NCBI RefSeq assembly: GCF_000961095.1
Contig: NZ_CP011058.1
Coordinates: 4,181,501 to 4,245,500 of the forward strand
Direction: 5' to 3'
DNA length: 64,000 nt
Origin: Paenibacillus beijingensis
GTDB taxonomy: Bacteria > Bacillota > Bacilli > Paenibacillales > Paenibacillaceae
Each line of letters opens with the position of its first letter. Within the stretch, counting starts at the first letter, position 1. The notes below the pieces were generated by a model. The model ran no database searches and had not been told where the DNA came from. It was given only the letters and a program-made list of their open reading frames with translations. The translations under genes and the position numbers were made by a program. Shown here piece by piece: positions 32,701 to 40,945 of the stretch.

Positions 32701-33285
32701 TATACATACAGCGATAGCAACGATATTATTATCGGAACTCCTGTATCTTCAAGGCCTCAAGTAGAATTCTCTAGCGTGCTTGGAATGTTCATTAATACAA
32801 TAGCATTAAGACAAGATATAGAATCGGAAATAACTTTGATGCAGTTTTTAAGTGATGTAAATAGTAATTTAGTTGATGCTTTTACTCATAAAAGTTATCC
32901 GTTTTCACAGTTGTTAAAAAAGTTAAATTATAAAAGTTCTCCTGGTCGAACTCCAATTTTTGATGTGATGATTGTCCTACAAAATTTTGAGTTTGAGGGA
33001 ATTCATATCGAGGGAACTGATGTAAATTATTTCCAACCTAAAATGCACCTTGCAAAGTTTGATTTAGTTCTTACTGTAAAACAAAATGATAGTGGTCTCC
33101 ATTTGAATTTAGACTATTCATTATCGCTTTGGAAGCAGGAAACGATTAAAAAAATTTTAGAAGATTATTGTGAAGCTTTGAAAATGATTTTTGTAAATCA
33201 AAATATGAAAATCTCTGATTTTCGTACAAAAAGTAAATATCTGGAGTTTATTTCTGATAATAATAATATTAATTTCATTTTTTAA
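26779..33285 (+). CDS. Nonribosomal peptide synthetase 1: AL-PCP-C-A-PCP-C
   Basis: This 2168-residue protein has six domains. An acyl-AMP ligase loading domain (about 20-575) shows FTSGSTGAPKG near 188, SWGMSETSSG and IGKIKR. PCP1 (about 600-680) has its phosphopantetheine Ser near 634 (TGGNSIH). C1 (about 690-1120) has HHVITDG near 817. A1 (about 1135-1645) has YTSGSSGKPKG near 1286 and YGPTEATVW. PCP2 (about 1645-1715) has its Ser near 1677 (LGGNSFK). C2 (about 1730-2155) has HHIITDG near 1856. My by-eye specificity code for A1 is DPVQIGVVWK, closest to glycine codes such as DILQLGLIWK. The protein ends after C2, so C2 must condense onto the next protein. The loading domain implies a carboxylic acid starter. 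Confidence 0.93.
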   Translation: MIETGGTIKDSVCYGEPIIDESSYPFTLTELLVNTAKKHPDKEIIFLNKEGYKKQISYSILLAEARKYLTCLNESGLKQGDKLVLQLDDNYKFIIIFWACVLGGIIPVILNVPDNFKVLNSDNKTLLNVLGVMDRAIVLTNNQLIESISSFLETQHNKNKILNIDSLVGKEPKKEIETKPDDISVILFTSGSTGAPKGITLTHGNIVNLEKAVVQMNDFNSNDISVNWMPLEHVGGIVMFHIRDVYCGAKQIIIRKEYILAKPIRWIDVISNYKATITWAPNFAFSLINQSLEQSSTIDGWDLSNMKFILNGGEAINPTTSRRFLELLAQFGLSDNSIFPSWGMSETSSGMVYSHCFNSSTGVNCLDSFNYGELVKLSDSNCSGSQFVQLGHPIPGSAIRIVNSAGKVIKENLIGNIQVKGKNVTCGYYNNDALNKQVFTKDNWFDTGDIGFVSDGKLTITGRIKDIIVINGNNYNSSDIEYVIETIEAVVPTFTAAISVRDSNSDTDKLVIFYCSEKKDITSIYNQIIQIEKKLIENFRLRASEIIPLQKKDIGKTSIGKIKRTELVRKYLEGKYKEIIDQTLRYATDMDTNFQNKSLPLTRIQAELLLISKTILGITNLGINDSFFNTGGNSIHVIMLVAEINRVFEVDVPVSTVFELQKLNLIADFIKESKKINIFPIIRAEIKKCYPVTSSQKRMLLINEMEGIGCTYNNPLLIKLKGELNIVRLEQAFQVLLQRHDILRTSFHFQNETYLQEIHEFVPFYLKYIRLDETENLDKHDILKKFVKPFKLDKAPLMRGIVIQTNENDFLLGIDVHHVITDGTSQMLMMNEVFQIYEGRNNNFNQMLQFKDYAVWEDDYFKSETIRQKEQFWMNMDLTANPKYDLNLDFQRKVIQSFEGKVISEKISGDLKIKLQKIANENGTTIFTILFMTYKLLLAKYSGSEELVVGTLVNGRTRSEIRSMLGLFTNSLPIKSHPSKSKKISEYLIELKDILIRALSNHEYPFDKMVEKLSHIHNTNRNPMFDTMFIYQNYDQSIKLSEDSSLKIVSFENVIVGSKVDITLYGVEKSGQIEFILEYCSSLFKESTMQRFMYHYLQILQLIVEGRVKYINELYLTDENISNLLFHKPIREIYPETKVIQQLFKERVEISPDSSAVNFGDLSFTYSKLNNLSNEVANLLKRMNIGRNQIVAILLDRSPDMIVAMLGVIKSGAAFLPIDPELPTDRVRYMLEDSEAKAIITTSELYSDIIPDQRISILDMVTLEYKNSLKEPINTNVVDDPVYVYYTSGSSGKPKGVVVSHKAVNNFIHSFNKKIGMNEKDTILSITTISFDPVIVETFLSLVFGISIVLTNHIEQKDVNAIAKLIDNNEISVLQITPSRLKLFLKNENNIESLKKLKKLIIGGEALSKSLYQSISFLNQTDIYNVYGPTEATVWTTVKHITQVSDISIGNPIGNMEIYILDENFHMQPTGIPGEIYISGDGLAKGYLNNEKLTKDKFVDNPFRKGKKMYASGDQGRWLENGEVDYLGRIDSQVKIRGYRIELDEISNQLLQSNLVEEVVTIILGNTEDEGDEASICLYFVSDKNINITEINEYLYSKLPSYMIPRFYVQVSSIPLTPSGKTDIKKLPKPSMSERKVLNYLGPKTIFQKFLVEMWEEILGIEPIGIRDNFFELGGNSFKATLFIYRLQEKTGKVVSLRTLYEYPTIELIDEKVDHNLLIKAGLILPTVARDYYPLSHQQSMIYAATQINGGDLAYNLPVYFEVRGSINVTKMKDSIIEVLNRHSVFKTYLEWHDEEIVQKINYDVKFKVEILNQDGLSQEEALESFMQPFDLHTAPLVRVRILLLSEKTIIMFDIHHIITDGVSLKIFFDEISRLYEGQELSEVNLHYTDYLSWSSIHSEYSQDDENYWITQFEKPVSQIDIRTDFKRPLIRNLKGGNTSIQLNKEWLINLNQSLSNNNQTLFTGLISALYLILYTYSDSNDIIIGTPVSSRPQVEFSSVLGMFINTIALRQDIESEITLMQFLSDVNSNLVDAFTHKSYPFSQLLKKLNYKSSPGRTPIFDVMIVLQNFEFEGIHIEGTDVNYFQPKMHLAKFDLVLTVKQNDSGLHLNLDYSLSLWKQETIKKILEDYCEALKMIFVNQNMKISDFRTKSKYLEFISDNNNINFIF

Positions 33286-33300
33286 ACATTGGAGGTTAAA

Positions 33301-36300
33301 ATGGTTAATAATTATAACAAAAACAAAGAGAATGATGGAATAAAAGAAACGAGTCAATTTCCTATTGATATAAACAAGGAAAAAGTGAATATCTACGATA
33401 CCTACTTAAAAGAGTTCCCATCTTCTATTACGAATGTATTCAATAAAATAACTGGATACAGCAGTGAATCATTACTAATAGCTTTATCATCTGCTATTGT
33501 CTATCTTCTACATCGTTATACAGGAGATTCAGAAATTGAGATTGGTTTAAGTAACGCTAAATCGACTATAGGGATTCAATGTGATATTAAGCCAGATATT
33601 ACTTATAAAGAACTGATCTATAAGATAAGCGATCTATATAGCACACCATTTTTTAATGAGGAAGTAGCTTATAAAACCATAGTTACAATAAATGAAGATG
33701 AAAAAAACATACAAATTGATGAGAAAAGTAAGTTTCAAATAAAATTTCAGTTGATTAAGGGCAATGATATTATTAAACTTAAAACAAAATATAATGCTAA
33801 TAACTATAGTTGTTTGTACATATCTAGAATAATAGATAATTTATTTTATTTTTTGGAGCAAGTAACTGCTAATTATAATTCAAAAATGAATCTTTTCGAA
33901 ATTGTTTCAAATGAAGAAAGGGAAGTCTTACAAAGAGTTTTTAATGATAGCTCAATTTCTTATGATAAGGAAATGACTATTACTCAATTAATCGACAAGC
34001 AAATTGCAATGCATGGAAAGCGGGTAGCTGTTAGTTATGAAAGAGAAATATTAACTTATGAAGAACTAAATTTAAAAATAGATAGTTTAGCTAAGCACTT
34101 TTATTCTAAGGGAGTTAGAAAAGATGATATCATAGGTATATTGTTAAACCGCTCTTTAGAAATGATTGTTAGCACATTGGCAATCTTGAAATTGGGTGCG
34201 GCTTATATGCCGATGGATACGAATTTTCCAAGTGAGCGGCTAAATTACATGTTAGCTGACAGTGGAGCTACATTAGTCATAACTGAAAAAAATTTAGCTA
34301 GTAGAGTGTCTAATTCGGTTAAAACCATATTTATTGAAAATTGTACAGACAATTTGTTGATCAATAATTTGGATTATTCTGACTTTCAAATTCTCCCTTC
34401 GAATCTGGCTTATATAATTTATACCTCTGGTACGACTGGAAATCCAAAAGGAGTAAAAATCAGTCATGAAAATGTAGTAAGGTTACTGTTTAATGACAAA
34501 AATATTTTTAATTTTAATGAAGAAGATGTTTGGACTATGTTCCATTCATTTTCATTTGACTTTTCTGTATGGGAAATCTATGGTGCTCTACTAAATGGTG
34601 GGAGACTAGTGATTGTACCTGAATTTGTGACTCGTGATCCCATGGAATTCACCCAACTTTTGGAGCGTGAAAAGGTAACAGTACTAAATCAAACTCCAAC
34701 TTATTTTTATAGTCTTTTTAACTATGGATTTGAAGGAAGAAAGGTGAAGCTCAAATTACGATATTTAATTTTTGGAGGTGAAGAGCTTCATCCTTTTCAA
34801 TTAAAAACTTTTAAGGATAACTACCCGAATATTAAGTTAATAAATATGTATGGAATTACAGAAACAACCGTCCATGTAACATATAAAGAGCTCGATTACG
34901 TATCTATTGAGCAAAATATTAGTAATATCGGGAAACCAATTCCAACTCTACAAGTTTATGTGCTCAATAATGATCAAAAGTTATGTCCAATTAACGTGGT
35001 TGGAGAACTATATGTAGCAGGTGATGGAGTATCACAAGGCTATTTGAATCGGCCTGAACTTACATCCGAAAGATTTATTATTAATCCATTCAGCCCTGAA
35101 CAGAGGATGTATAAAACTGGGGATCTTGTTAAATGGTTATCAAATGGTGAACTTCAATATTTGGGAAGAAATGATCTACAAGTTAAGGTAAGAGGATATC
35201 GAATCGAAGTTGGCGAAATTGAGAAAGTGCTTGCTGAATACAACAGAATTCAAGAGGTGGTGGTTACTGTCAATGAGAATGATAATGGAGAAAGATTTTT
35301 ATGCTGTTACTATGTTTCTGCTAAGAAGGTGGAAAAAGAAAAACTTAAACAATATTTGAGAAAAAGATTACCTCATTACATGCTACCTTCTTATTTTATT
35401 CAAATAGAAAAGATCCCCATAACAAATAACGGAAAAATAGACCGAAAAAAATTAATGTTTTCTAAATATCACGATTCCATTATTAGTTTAGATTTAGATA
35501 ATTATTCTAACAGTGATATTTTTAATAAACTTAGAAAAATTTGGTTGGATGTTCTCAAATTAAAAGAGGTACGACCAAACGTTAGCTTTTTTGATTCCGG
35601 AGGTGATTCAATTCGATTGATTCGTTTAGTAACACAAATTCAAAATTTGTTCGATTGTAAAATTAGTGTAAAAGATGTTTATGAAAATCTTTCCCTATTG
35701 GAAATGGCTAATTTTCTTGAAAAAAATTATGAATCAAACAAGAAACCAAAGCAAAAGCTGTCTTTACCTAATAATAATGCATCAGATACATTAATTGATG
35801 TTTATCCAATGAGCAATATTCAACAAAGCATGGTTTATTATTCCTTGCTCAAACCGGATGAACCAATATATCACGACCAGTTTATATTTCCTGTCGAAGT
35901 TTCTACTTTTAACTTTGAAATTTTAAAAAATGCTATGATGGCATTAATTCAAAAGCATGAAATTTTGAGAACAACTTTCAATATTAAGGATCAGTTGCAA
36001 TTTGTAATTCGAGAGTTTTCTCCAATTATAACATTTGATGACTTAACGAGCTTGGATGAACAACAGCAAAAGCAATTAATGCAAGTCTTCTTGCAAGAAG
36101 ACTTAGATAAAAGTTACTTATTCCATGAGTTGCTTTGGAGAATGAAAGTTTATCAACTTTCTGAAAGTAAAATCATAATAATTTTTTCATGCCATCATGC
36201 AATTTTAGACGGTTGGAGTATTGCTTTATTATACACGGAGTTACTAAGATGTTATTCTGAGCTTCATTCTAAGGGACATGTTATACTTGAAAAACTAAAA

Positions 36301-38940
36301 TCATCTTATAAGGACTATGTTCACCATATAGGCAATGAAAAATATTTTAAGGAAACTAAATCATTTTGGAAAAATTATATGGCTGGTTTTTCAAGAAATA
36401 AGTTGCCATTTAATTACTCAGTCAAAAGGATTAGTTACAAACAGGGAAGTTCTATTAAAAGTATTTCGCTAGGAATTAATTTTTATAATCGTCTTTTAAA
36501 TTTTTGTTTGGATAATGAGTGTACTGTACGTGATGTTTGTCTTAGTGCGTATTTATATTTACTTCATATTATAAGTAACGAAAGAGATATCGTTACTGGT
36601 ATTGTTTCGCATAACCGTCCTGCTATTGAGGATGGAGATAGAATTTTGGGGTGCTTTTTAAATACTATACCCATTAGAACTATTATTAATAAAAATCTAA
36701 ATAAAAAGGATTTTATACATTCTATTAAAAATAATTTCCAGGAATTAAAACGAAGTGAAATTTTTTTGGCTGATATTGCTAGTATTTTGGGGGAGTCTGG
36801 AAACGGAAATGAAAATCCGATATTTGACACATTATTTAATTTTATGGATTTTCATGTTTTAGATAACTTAAGTGAAATGGAAGCGATACGTAGTTCAAAA
36901 TTTGAAATTGAGTTGACTGCTAATGAAATGACTAACACATTATTTGATTTTGAGGTTCTGAAAACTCCAAATTATTTTGGTATAAAATTAAAATATTCAC
37001 CTTCATATTTCCATGAGAAAGAAATTACAAAGGCAATTGTATTATATAAGCGAATACTCAATGAGTTAACTAATAATATGAACGATGAAATTCAATCAAC
37101 AATGTTTCTATTAAAAAATGAAGCTAACGAGTTGATCTATGAAAGAAATAAAACTGAAAACTATTACGATAAAAAAATAACATTACATAATCTAATTGAA
37201 TTCCAAACTTTAATGACACCAGATAATATTGCAATTATTTGTAATAAAAACGAATTTACTTATTTACAACTTAACAATCAAGCTAATAGGCTTTCTAGAT
37301 TACTGCAGAGGCGTGGAGTATCTTCTGGTGATAGAGTAGGAGTTTGTTTGGAAAGGAGTTTTGAATTAATCATTTCGTTGTTAGCAGTTTTAAAAATCGG
37401 TGCTACTTATGTTCCAATAGAACCAGATTATCCTCTTTCAAGAAAACAAAATATAATAAACAATGCGGAAATAAGATATATTATTTCGGAAGAAAAATTT
37501 GAGAATATAGTAAACATTAATATAGTCAATGAGGATTTAAGAGGTTTTGACTCAAGTAATTTGAATATTGAAGTAAGTGCAGACCAGATTGCTTATATTA
37601 TTTATACTTCAGGTTCTACCGGTCTTCCAAAAGGAGTAATGATTGAACACCATTCTGTTATTAATCTAATTTCTTGGGTGAACCGCACCTTTGCTGTAAA
37701 TGATAAAGATGTCTTATTGTTTATAACATCAGTGTGCTTTGATTTATCGGTCTATGATATTTTTGGTATTCTTTCAACTGGTGGAAAAATCGTTATGTCA
37801 ACAAAAGAAGAAAGTAGCGATTTACTACTTATTAAAAATATGATTCTTGATTATCAAATTACTTTTTGGGATTCTACTCCAAGTACATTAAATCAAATTA
37901 TTCAATTAATGAAAGAAAATGATCCAGTCTTCAAACAAAACAATCTACGTTTAGCGTTTCTTAGTGGTGATTGGCTTCCAATAAAATTGCCCAAATATGC
38001 AAAAACATTTTTTCCAAATATGGAGCTAATAAGTCTGGGAGGAGCTACGGAATGTACAATATGGTCCAATTACTACAAAGTTGATTTGGATAATGAGTAC
38101 TTTGGAAGTATTCCTTATGGAAAACCAATAGATAACAGTTATTTCTATATTTTGAATGAGGATAGGGAACTGGTACCAGATGGAGTGGTCGGTGAATTAT
38201 ATATTGGTGGAGTTGGACTAGCTCGTGGTTACAATGCTGATATGGAAAAAACCAATGCATCATTTTTTCCAAATCATTTTATAAATAAGGGAAGAATTTA
38301 TAAAACTGGTGATTTAGGAAGATATTTACCTGACGGAGAAATTGAGTTTCTGGGTAGAAAAGATAGCCAAGTGAAAATAAGAGGTTTCCGAGTAGAGTTA
38401 GGGGAAGTTGAAAATATTTTAAATAAATATCCCGGAATAACCGAAGCTGTCGTAATAGATAGGACCGATGAGTCGGGTAATAAATATTTATGTGCCTATT
38501 ATAGTTGTCAAACTAGCATCAATACTGATTTACATCAATATTTGACTACTCATCTACCTAATTATATGATCCCATCCTTTATTATTAAATTAGATAGACT
38601 TCCACTTACACTAAACGGAAAAGTTGATCGCTCAAATCTGCCGAATCCCTTATTGAAGGAAAGAAATAATCCAAAAGAATACGTAATTCCGACAACGCAA
38701 GTGCAAAAAAAACTTGTTCATATTTGGAGAGATATTTTTAATACTAATGAAATTGGATTGCTTGATAACTTTTTCTTTGATCTTGGTGGACATTCTTTAA
38801 CTGCAACAACTCTTATAAGTAAAATACAGAAGGAGTTTGATGTGGAGCTAGAAATAAAAGATATATTCAGATGTCCAACAATACAAGAACTATCAGAAAT
38901 TATTAAAATTTATGAAGAATGTAAATCGAATACATTCTAA
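33301..38940 (+). CDS. Nonribosomal peptide synthetase 2: (partial C)-A-PCP-C-A-PCP
   Basis: The protein has 1879 residues from ATG 33301 (GGAGG at 33291-33295). Residues 25-215 look like only the C-terminal half of a condensation domain, without HHxxxDG. A2 (about 225-720) gives the code DFWNIGMVHK, identical to the classic threonine code. PCP3 has its Ser near 770 (GGDSIRL). C3 has HHAILDG near 965. A3 (about 1280-1790) gives DLYDFSLIWK, one or two changes from the cysteine code DLYNLSLIWK. PCP4 has its Ser near 1832 (LGGHSLT). The protein ends in PCP4, with no thioesterase, reductase or terminal condensation domain. Release must therefore use a separate enzyme. Fifteen bases separate it from NRPS 1. 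Confidence 0.93.
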   Translation: MVNNYNKNKENDGIKETSQFPIDINKEKVNIYDTYLKEFPSSITNVFNKITGYSSESLLIALSSAIVYLLHRYTGDSEIEIGLSNAKSTIGIQCDIKPDITYKELIYKISDLYSTPFFNEEVAYKTIVTINEDEKNIQIDEKSKFQIKFQLIKGNDIIKLKTKYNANNYSCLYISRIIDNLFYFLEQVTANYNSKMNLFEIVSNEEREVLQRVFNDSSISYDKEMTITQLIDKQIAMHGKRVAVSYEREILTYEELNLKIDSLAKHFYSKGVRKDDIIGILLNRSLEMIVSTLAILKLGAAYMPMDTNFPSERLNYMLADSGATLVITEKNLASRVSNSVKTIFIENCTDNLLINNLDYSDFQILPSNLAYIIYTSGTTGNPKGVKISHENVVRLLFNDKNIFNFNEEDVWTMFHSFSFDFSVWEIYGALLNGGRLVIVPEFVTRDPMEFTQLLEREKVTVLNQTPTYFYSLFNYGFEGRKVKLKLRYLIFGGEELHPFQLKTFKDNYPNIKLINMYGITETTVHVTYKELDYVSIEQNISNIGKPIPTLQVYVLNNDQKLCPINVVGELYVAGDGVSQGYLNRPELTSERFIINPFSPEQRMYKTGDLVKWLSNGELQYLGRNDLQVKVRGYRIEVGEIEKVLAEYNRIQEVVVTVNENDNGERFLCCYYVSAKKVEKEKLKQYLRKRLPHYMLPSYFIQIEKIPITNNGKIDRKKLMFSKYHDSIISLDLDNYSNSDIFNKLRKIWLDVLKLKEVRPNVSFFDSGGDSIRLIRLVTQIQNLFDCKISVKDVYENLSLLEMANFLEKNYESNKKPKQKLSLPNNNASDTLIDVYPMSNIQQSMVYYSLLKPDEPIYHDQFIFPVEVSTFNFEILKNAMMALIQKHEILRTTFNIKDQLQFVIREFSPIITFDDLTSLDEQQQKQLMQVFLQEDLDKSYLFHELLWRMKVYQLSESKIIIIFSCHHAILDGWSIALLYTELLRCYSELHSKGHVILEKLKSSYKDYVHHIGNEKYFKETKSFWKNYMAGFSRNKLPFNYSVKRISYKQGSSIKSISLGINFYNRLLNFCLDNECTVRDVCLSAYLYLLHIISNERDIVTGIVSHNRPAIEDGDRILGCFLNTIPIRTIINKNLNKKDFIHSIKNNFQELKRSEIFLADIASILGESGNGNENPIFDTLFNFMDFHVLDNLSEMEAIRSSKFEIELTANEMTNTLFDFEVLKTPNYFGIKLKYSPSYFHEKEITKAIVLYKRILNELTNNMNDEIQSTMFLLKNEANELIYERNKTENYYDKKITLHNLIEFQTLMTPDNIAIICNKNEFTYLQLNNQANRLSRLLQRRGVSSGDRVGVCLERSFELIISLLAVLKIGATYVPIEPDYPLSRKQNIINNAEIRYIISEEKFENIVNINIVNEDLRGFDSSNLNIEVSADQIAYIIYTSGSTGLPKGVMIEHHSVINLISWVNRTFAVNDKDVLLFITSVCFDLSVYDIFGILSTGGKIVMSTKEESSDLLLIKNMILDYQITFWDSTPSTLNQIIQLMKENDPVFKQNNLRLAFLSGDWLPIKLPKYAKTFFPNMELISLGGATECTIWSNYYKVDLDNEYFGSIPYGKPIDNSYFYILNEDRELVPDGVVGELYIGGVGLARGYNADMEKTNASFFPNHFINKGRIYKTGDLGRYLPDGEIEFLGRKDSQVKIRGFRVELGEVENILNKYPGITEAVVIDRTDESGNKYLCAYYSCQTSINTDLHQYLTTHLPNYMIPSFIIKLDRLPLTLNGKVDRSNLPNPLLKERNNPKEYVIPTTQVQKKLVHIWRDIFNTNEIGLLDNFFFDLGGHSLTATTLISKIQKEFDVELEIKDIFRCPTIQELSEIIKIYEECKSNTF

Positions 38941-39196
38941 TAAATCTTAAGTCTTTTACAATATAGAATTTTTAACTTCTGGAAAACATCATTATAAATG
39001 AGAGAGACCGAAAACGCGTGCTGGAGGGCTCCTTACAACCAGCTATGATCTTCACAAAAAATGAAAATTGGGTAGATCCTCCATTCACGCATTGTCTGAT
39101 TATTCCCTTTCTCAAGCATATCGATAAAGCGCTTAAGAATTACCACATAAAAGCATTTTAGAGAGATCTAAAAGTGCATGGAATGAGGAGAGTATT

Positions 39197-40945
39197 TTGC
39201 AAAAAAGACTTTATAAAGAATTAAAATATTTAGCAAAACCATATTATAATCTGTTAATTATTGCAATTTCTATGCTTGTATTAATAGTTCTAATTGAAAT
39301 ATCTATCGCTTTTTCGATAAATGGAATGATAAGAGAAGCTTTAGAAAAAAAAGATGGCAACATTCTTATTCATTTTTCTTTGTTCTTGTTATTAACTATT
39401 ACTATTGGCACCTGTTTAAAGTACTTTGTTAAGTCTTTTAACGATAAATTTAGTACACTATTTATTCATGATTTAAAAAATTCACTAATTGATAAGATTC
39501 AAAAACAATCGCTTGAACACTTAGAAAAATACAATTCCGGTGATATAAGTTCGATTTTTACTATCAACATTTCACAAATAGAGATTTTTTTAAAAAGAGA
39601 CTACATTGATCTTATCTACCAACCAGTTGTTTTTTTGCTTTCTTCAATAATCTTTCTTTCTATAAACTGGAGGCTATTTTTAGTAAGTGTTATTGTAATT
39701 CCATTATTTCTAAAAATAGCGAATGTTATGACTTCATCATTAAAAAATAGTAGTGGTAATTTACAGAAACATTTTGGTCGAATGAATGCTGTTTTAACCG
39801 AAACTATTCATGGATCAAATATAATTAAATCATTTAATCAACAGGAATTACAATTTAATAAATTTAATTTTGAAGCAACAAAAGCTCTGGATGAAAGTTT
39901 GAAAATGGAAAAACGATTGTCCTTTTTGCCTCCACTACAACTGGTATTACAGGCTGTACCATACGGTTTATGTATTCTTTACGGGGGTTTTATGAGTGTA
40001 AATCAAGAAATATCACCGTCGGAATTGTTAACTTGTATTTATTTAATGCAGTTTTTAGTTGGGCCTGCTGTAAGAATTCCCTCTCTTATTGGTAGTATTC
40101 AAATGATAACCGCTTCTTTTAGTAGAATAGATGAGATAGTTTCGGCACCTTTTGAAAACAATAGTAATTCAGATCTACGAGATAGTATGAGTAATAACTG
40201 TATTGAATTTAATAATGTGACTTACCGATATTCTAATAAAGCAATTTTATTTAAAAACTTAAGCTTTGTTGTCAAAAAGAATCAAACTGTTGCCATAGTC
40301 GGTGAAAGTGGGTCTGGAAAAAGTACAATACTTAAGTTAATTTGTGGTTTATATAAGATTGAATCAGGAGAAATAAAAATTCTTGGTAACAATATATCTG
40401 AAGTGAACCTTTCTGAAATAAGGAATTTAATATCGGTGGTTCCACAGGACTCATACTTATTTCCAGATACAATAAAGAAAAATATAAACTACGGTAGATT
40501 AAATGCCACATTTGAAGAAATAATTTGTGCAGCTCAATTTGCAAATGCTCATGATTTTATTATGGATCTCCCTGAAAATTATCAAACTAAAATTAACGAG
40601 AATGCTTCCAGTCTATCTGGGGGACAGAGACAGAGAATTAATATAGCTCGAGCTTTACTAAAAAATGCTCCAATACTTCTTCTTGATGAACCAACTTCTG
40701 CTTTAGACAATAAGTCTGAGGCTTTAATACAGGAAGCATTAGAAAAATTATTTAGAAATAGAACCGTTCTAGTTGTAGCTCATCGTTTATCCACAATTAT
40801 TAATGCTGATGAAATTCTTGTAATGGGGGATTCTGGAATTTTAGATAGGGGGACTCATAATCAGTTAATGAACAATAGTGAATATTATCGAAAATTATAT
40901 AAAAATCAGTTTGGTTTTTCCACTTTGAAGGAGAATATGAGATGA
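39197..40945 (+). CDS. ABC exporter half-transporter 1
   Basis: This is a 582-residue fused membrane-ATPase half-transporter. About six membrane helices lie in residues 1-310. The nucleotide-binding domain has Walker A GESGSGKST near 372, Q-loop VVPQDS, signature LSGGQRQR near 475, Walker B ILLLDEPTSA near 493 and H-loop VAHRLS. All catalytic residues are present. The TTG start at 39197 follows GAGGAGA. The stop overlaps the ATG of the next half-transporter by four bases, so the two are translationally coupled and probably form a heterodimer. In this cluster it should export, and perhaps give immunity to, the peptide product. Confidence 0.92.
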   Translation: MQKRLYKELKYLAKPYYNLLIIAISMLVLIVLIEISIAFSINGMIREALEKKDGNILIHFSLFLLLTITIGTCLKYFVKSFNDKFSTLFIHDLKNSLIDKIQKQSLEHLEKYNSGDISSIFTINISQIEIFLKRDYIDLIYQPVVFLLSSIIFLSINWRLFLVSVIVIPLFLKIANVMTSSLKNSSGNLQKHFGRMNAVLTETIHGSNIIKSFNQQELQFNKFNFEATKALDESLKMEKRLSFLPPLQLVLQAVPYGLCILYGGFMSVNQEISPSELLTCIYLMQFLVGPAVRIPSLIGSIQMITASFSRIDEIVSAPFENNSNSDLRDSMSNNCIEFNNVTYRYSNKAILFKNLSFVVKKNQTVAIVGESGSGKSTILKLICGLYKIESGEIKILGNNISEVNLSEIRNLISVVPQDSYLFPDTIKKNINYGRLNATFEEIICAAQFANAHDFIMDLPENYQTKINENASSLSGGQRQRINIARALLKNAPILLLDEPTSALDNKSEALIQEALEKLFRNRTVLVVAHRLSTIINADEILVMGDSGILDRGTHNQLMNNSEYYRKLYKNQFGFSTLKENMR

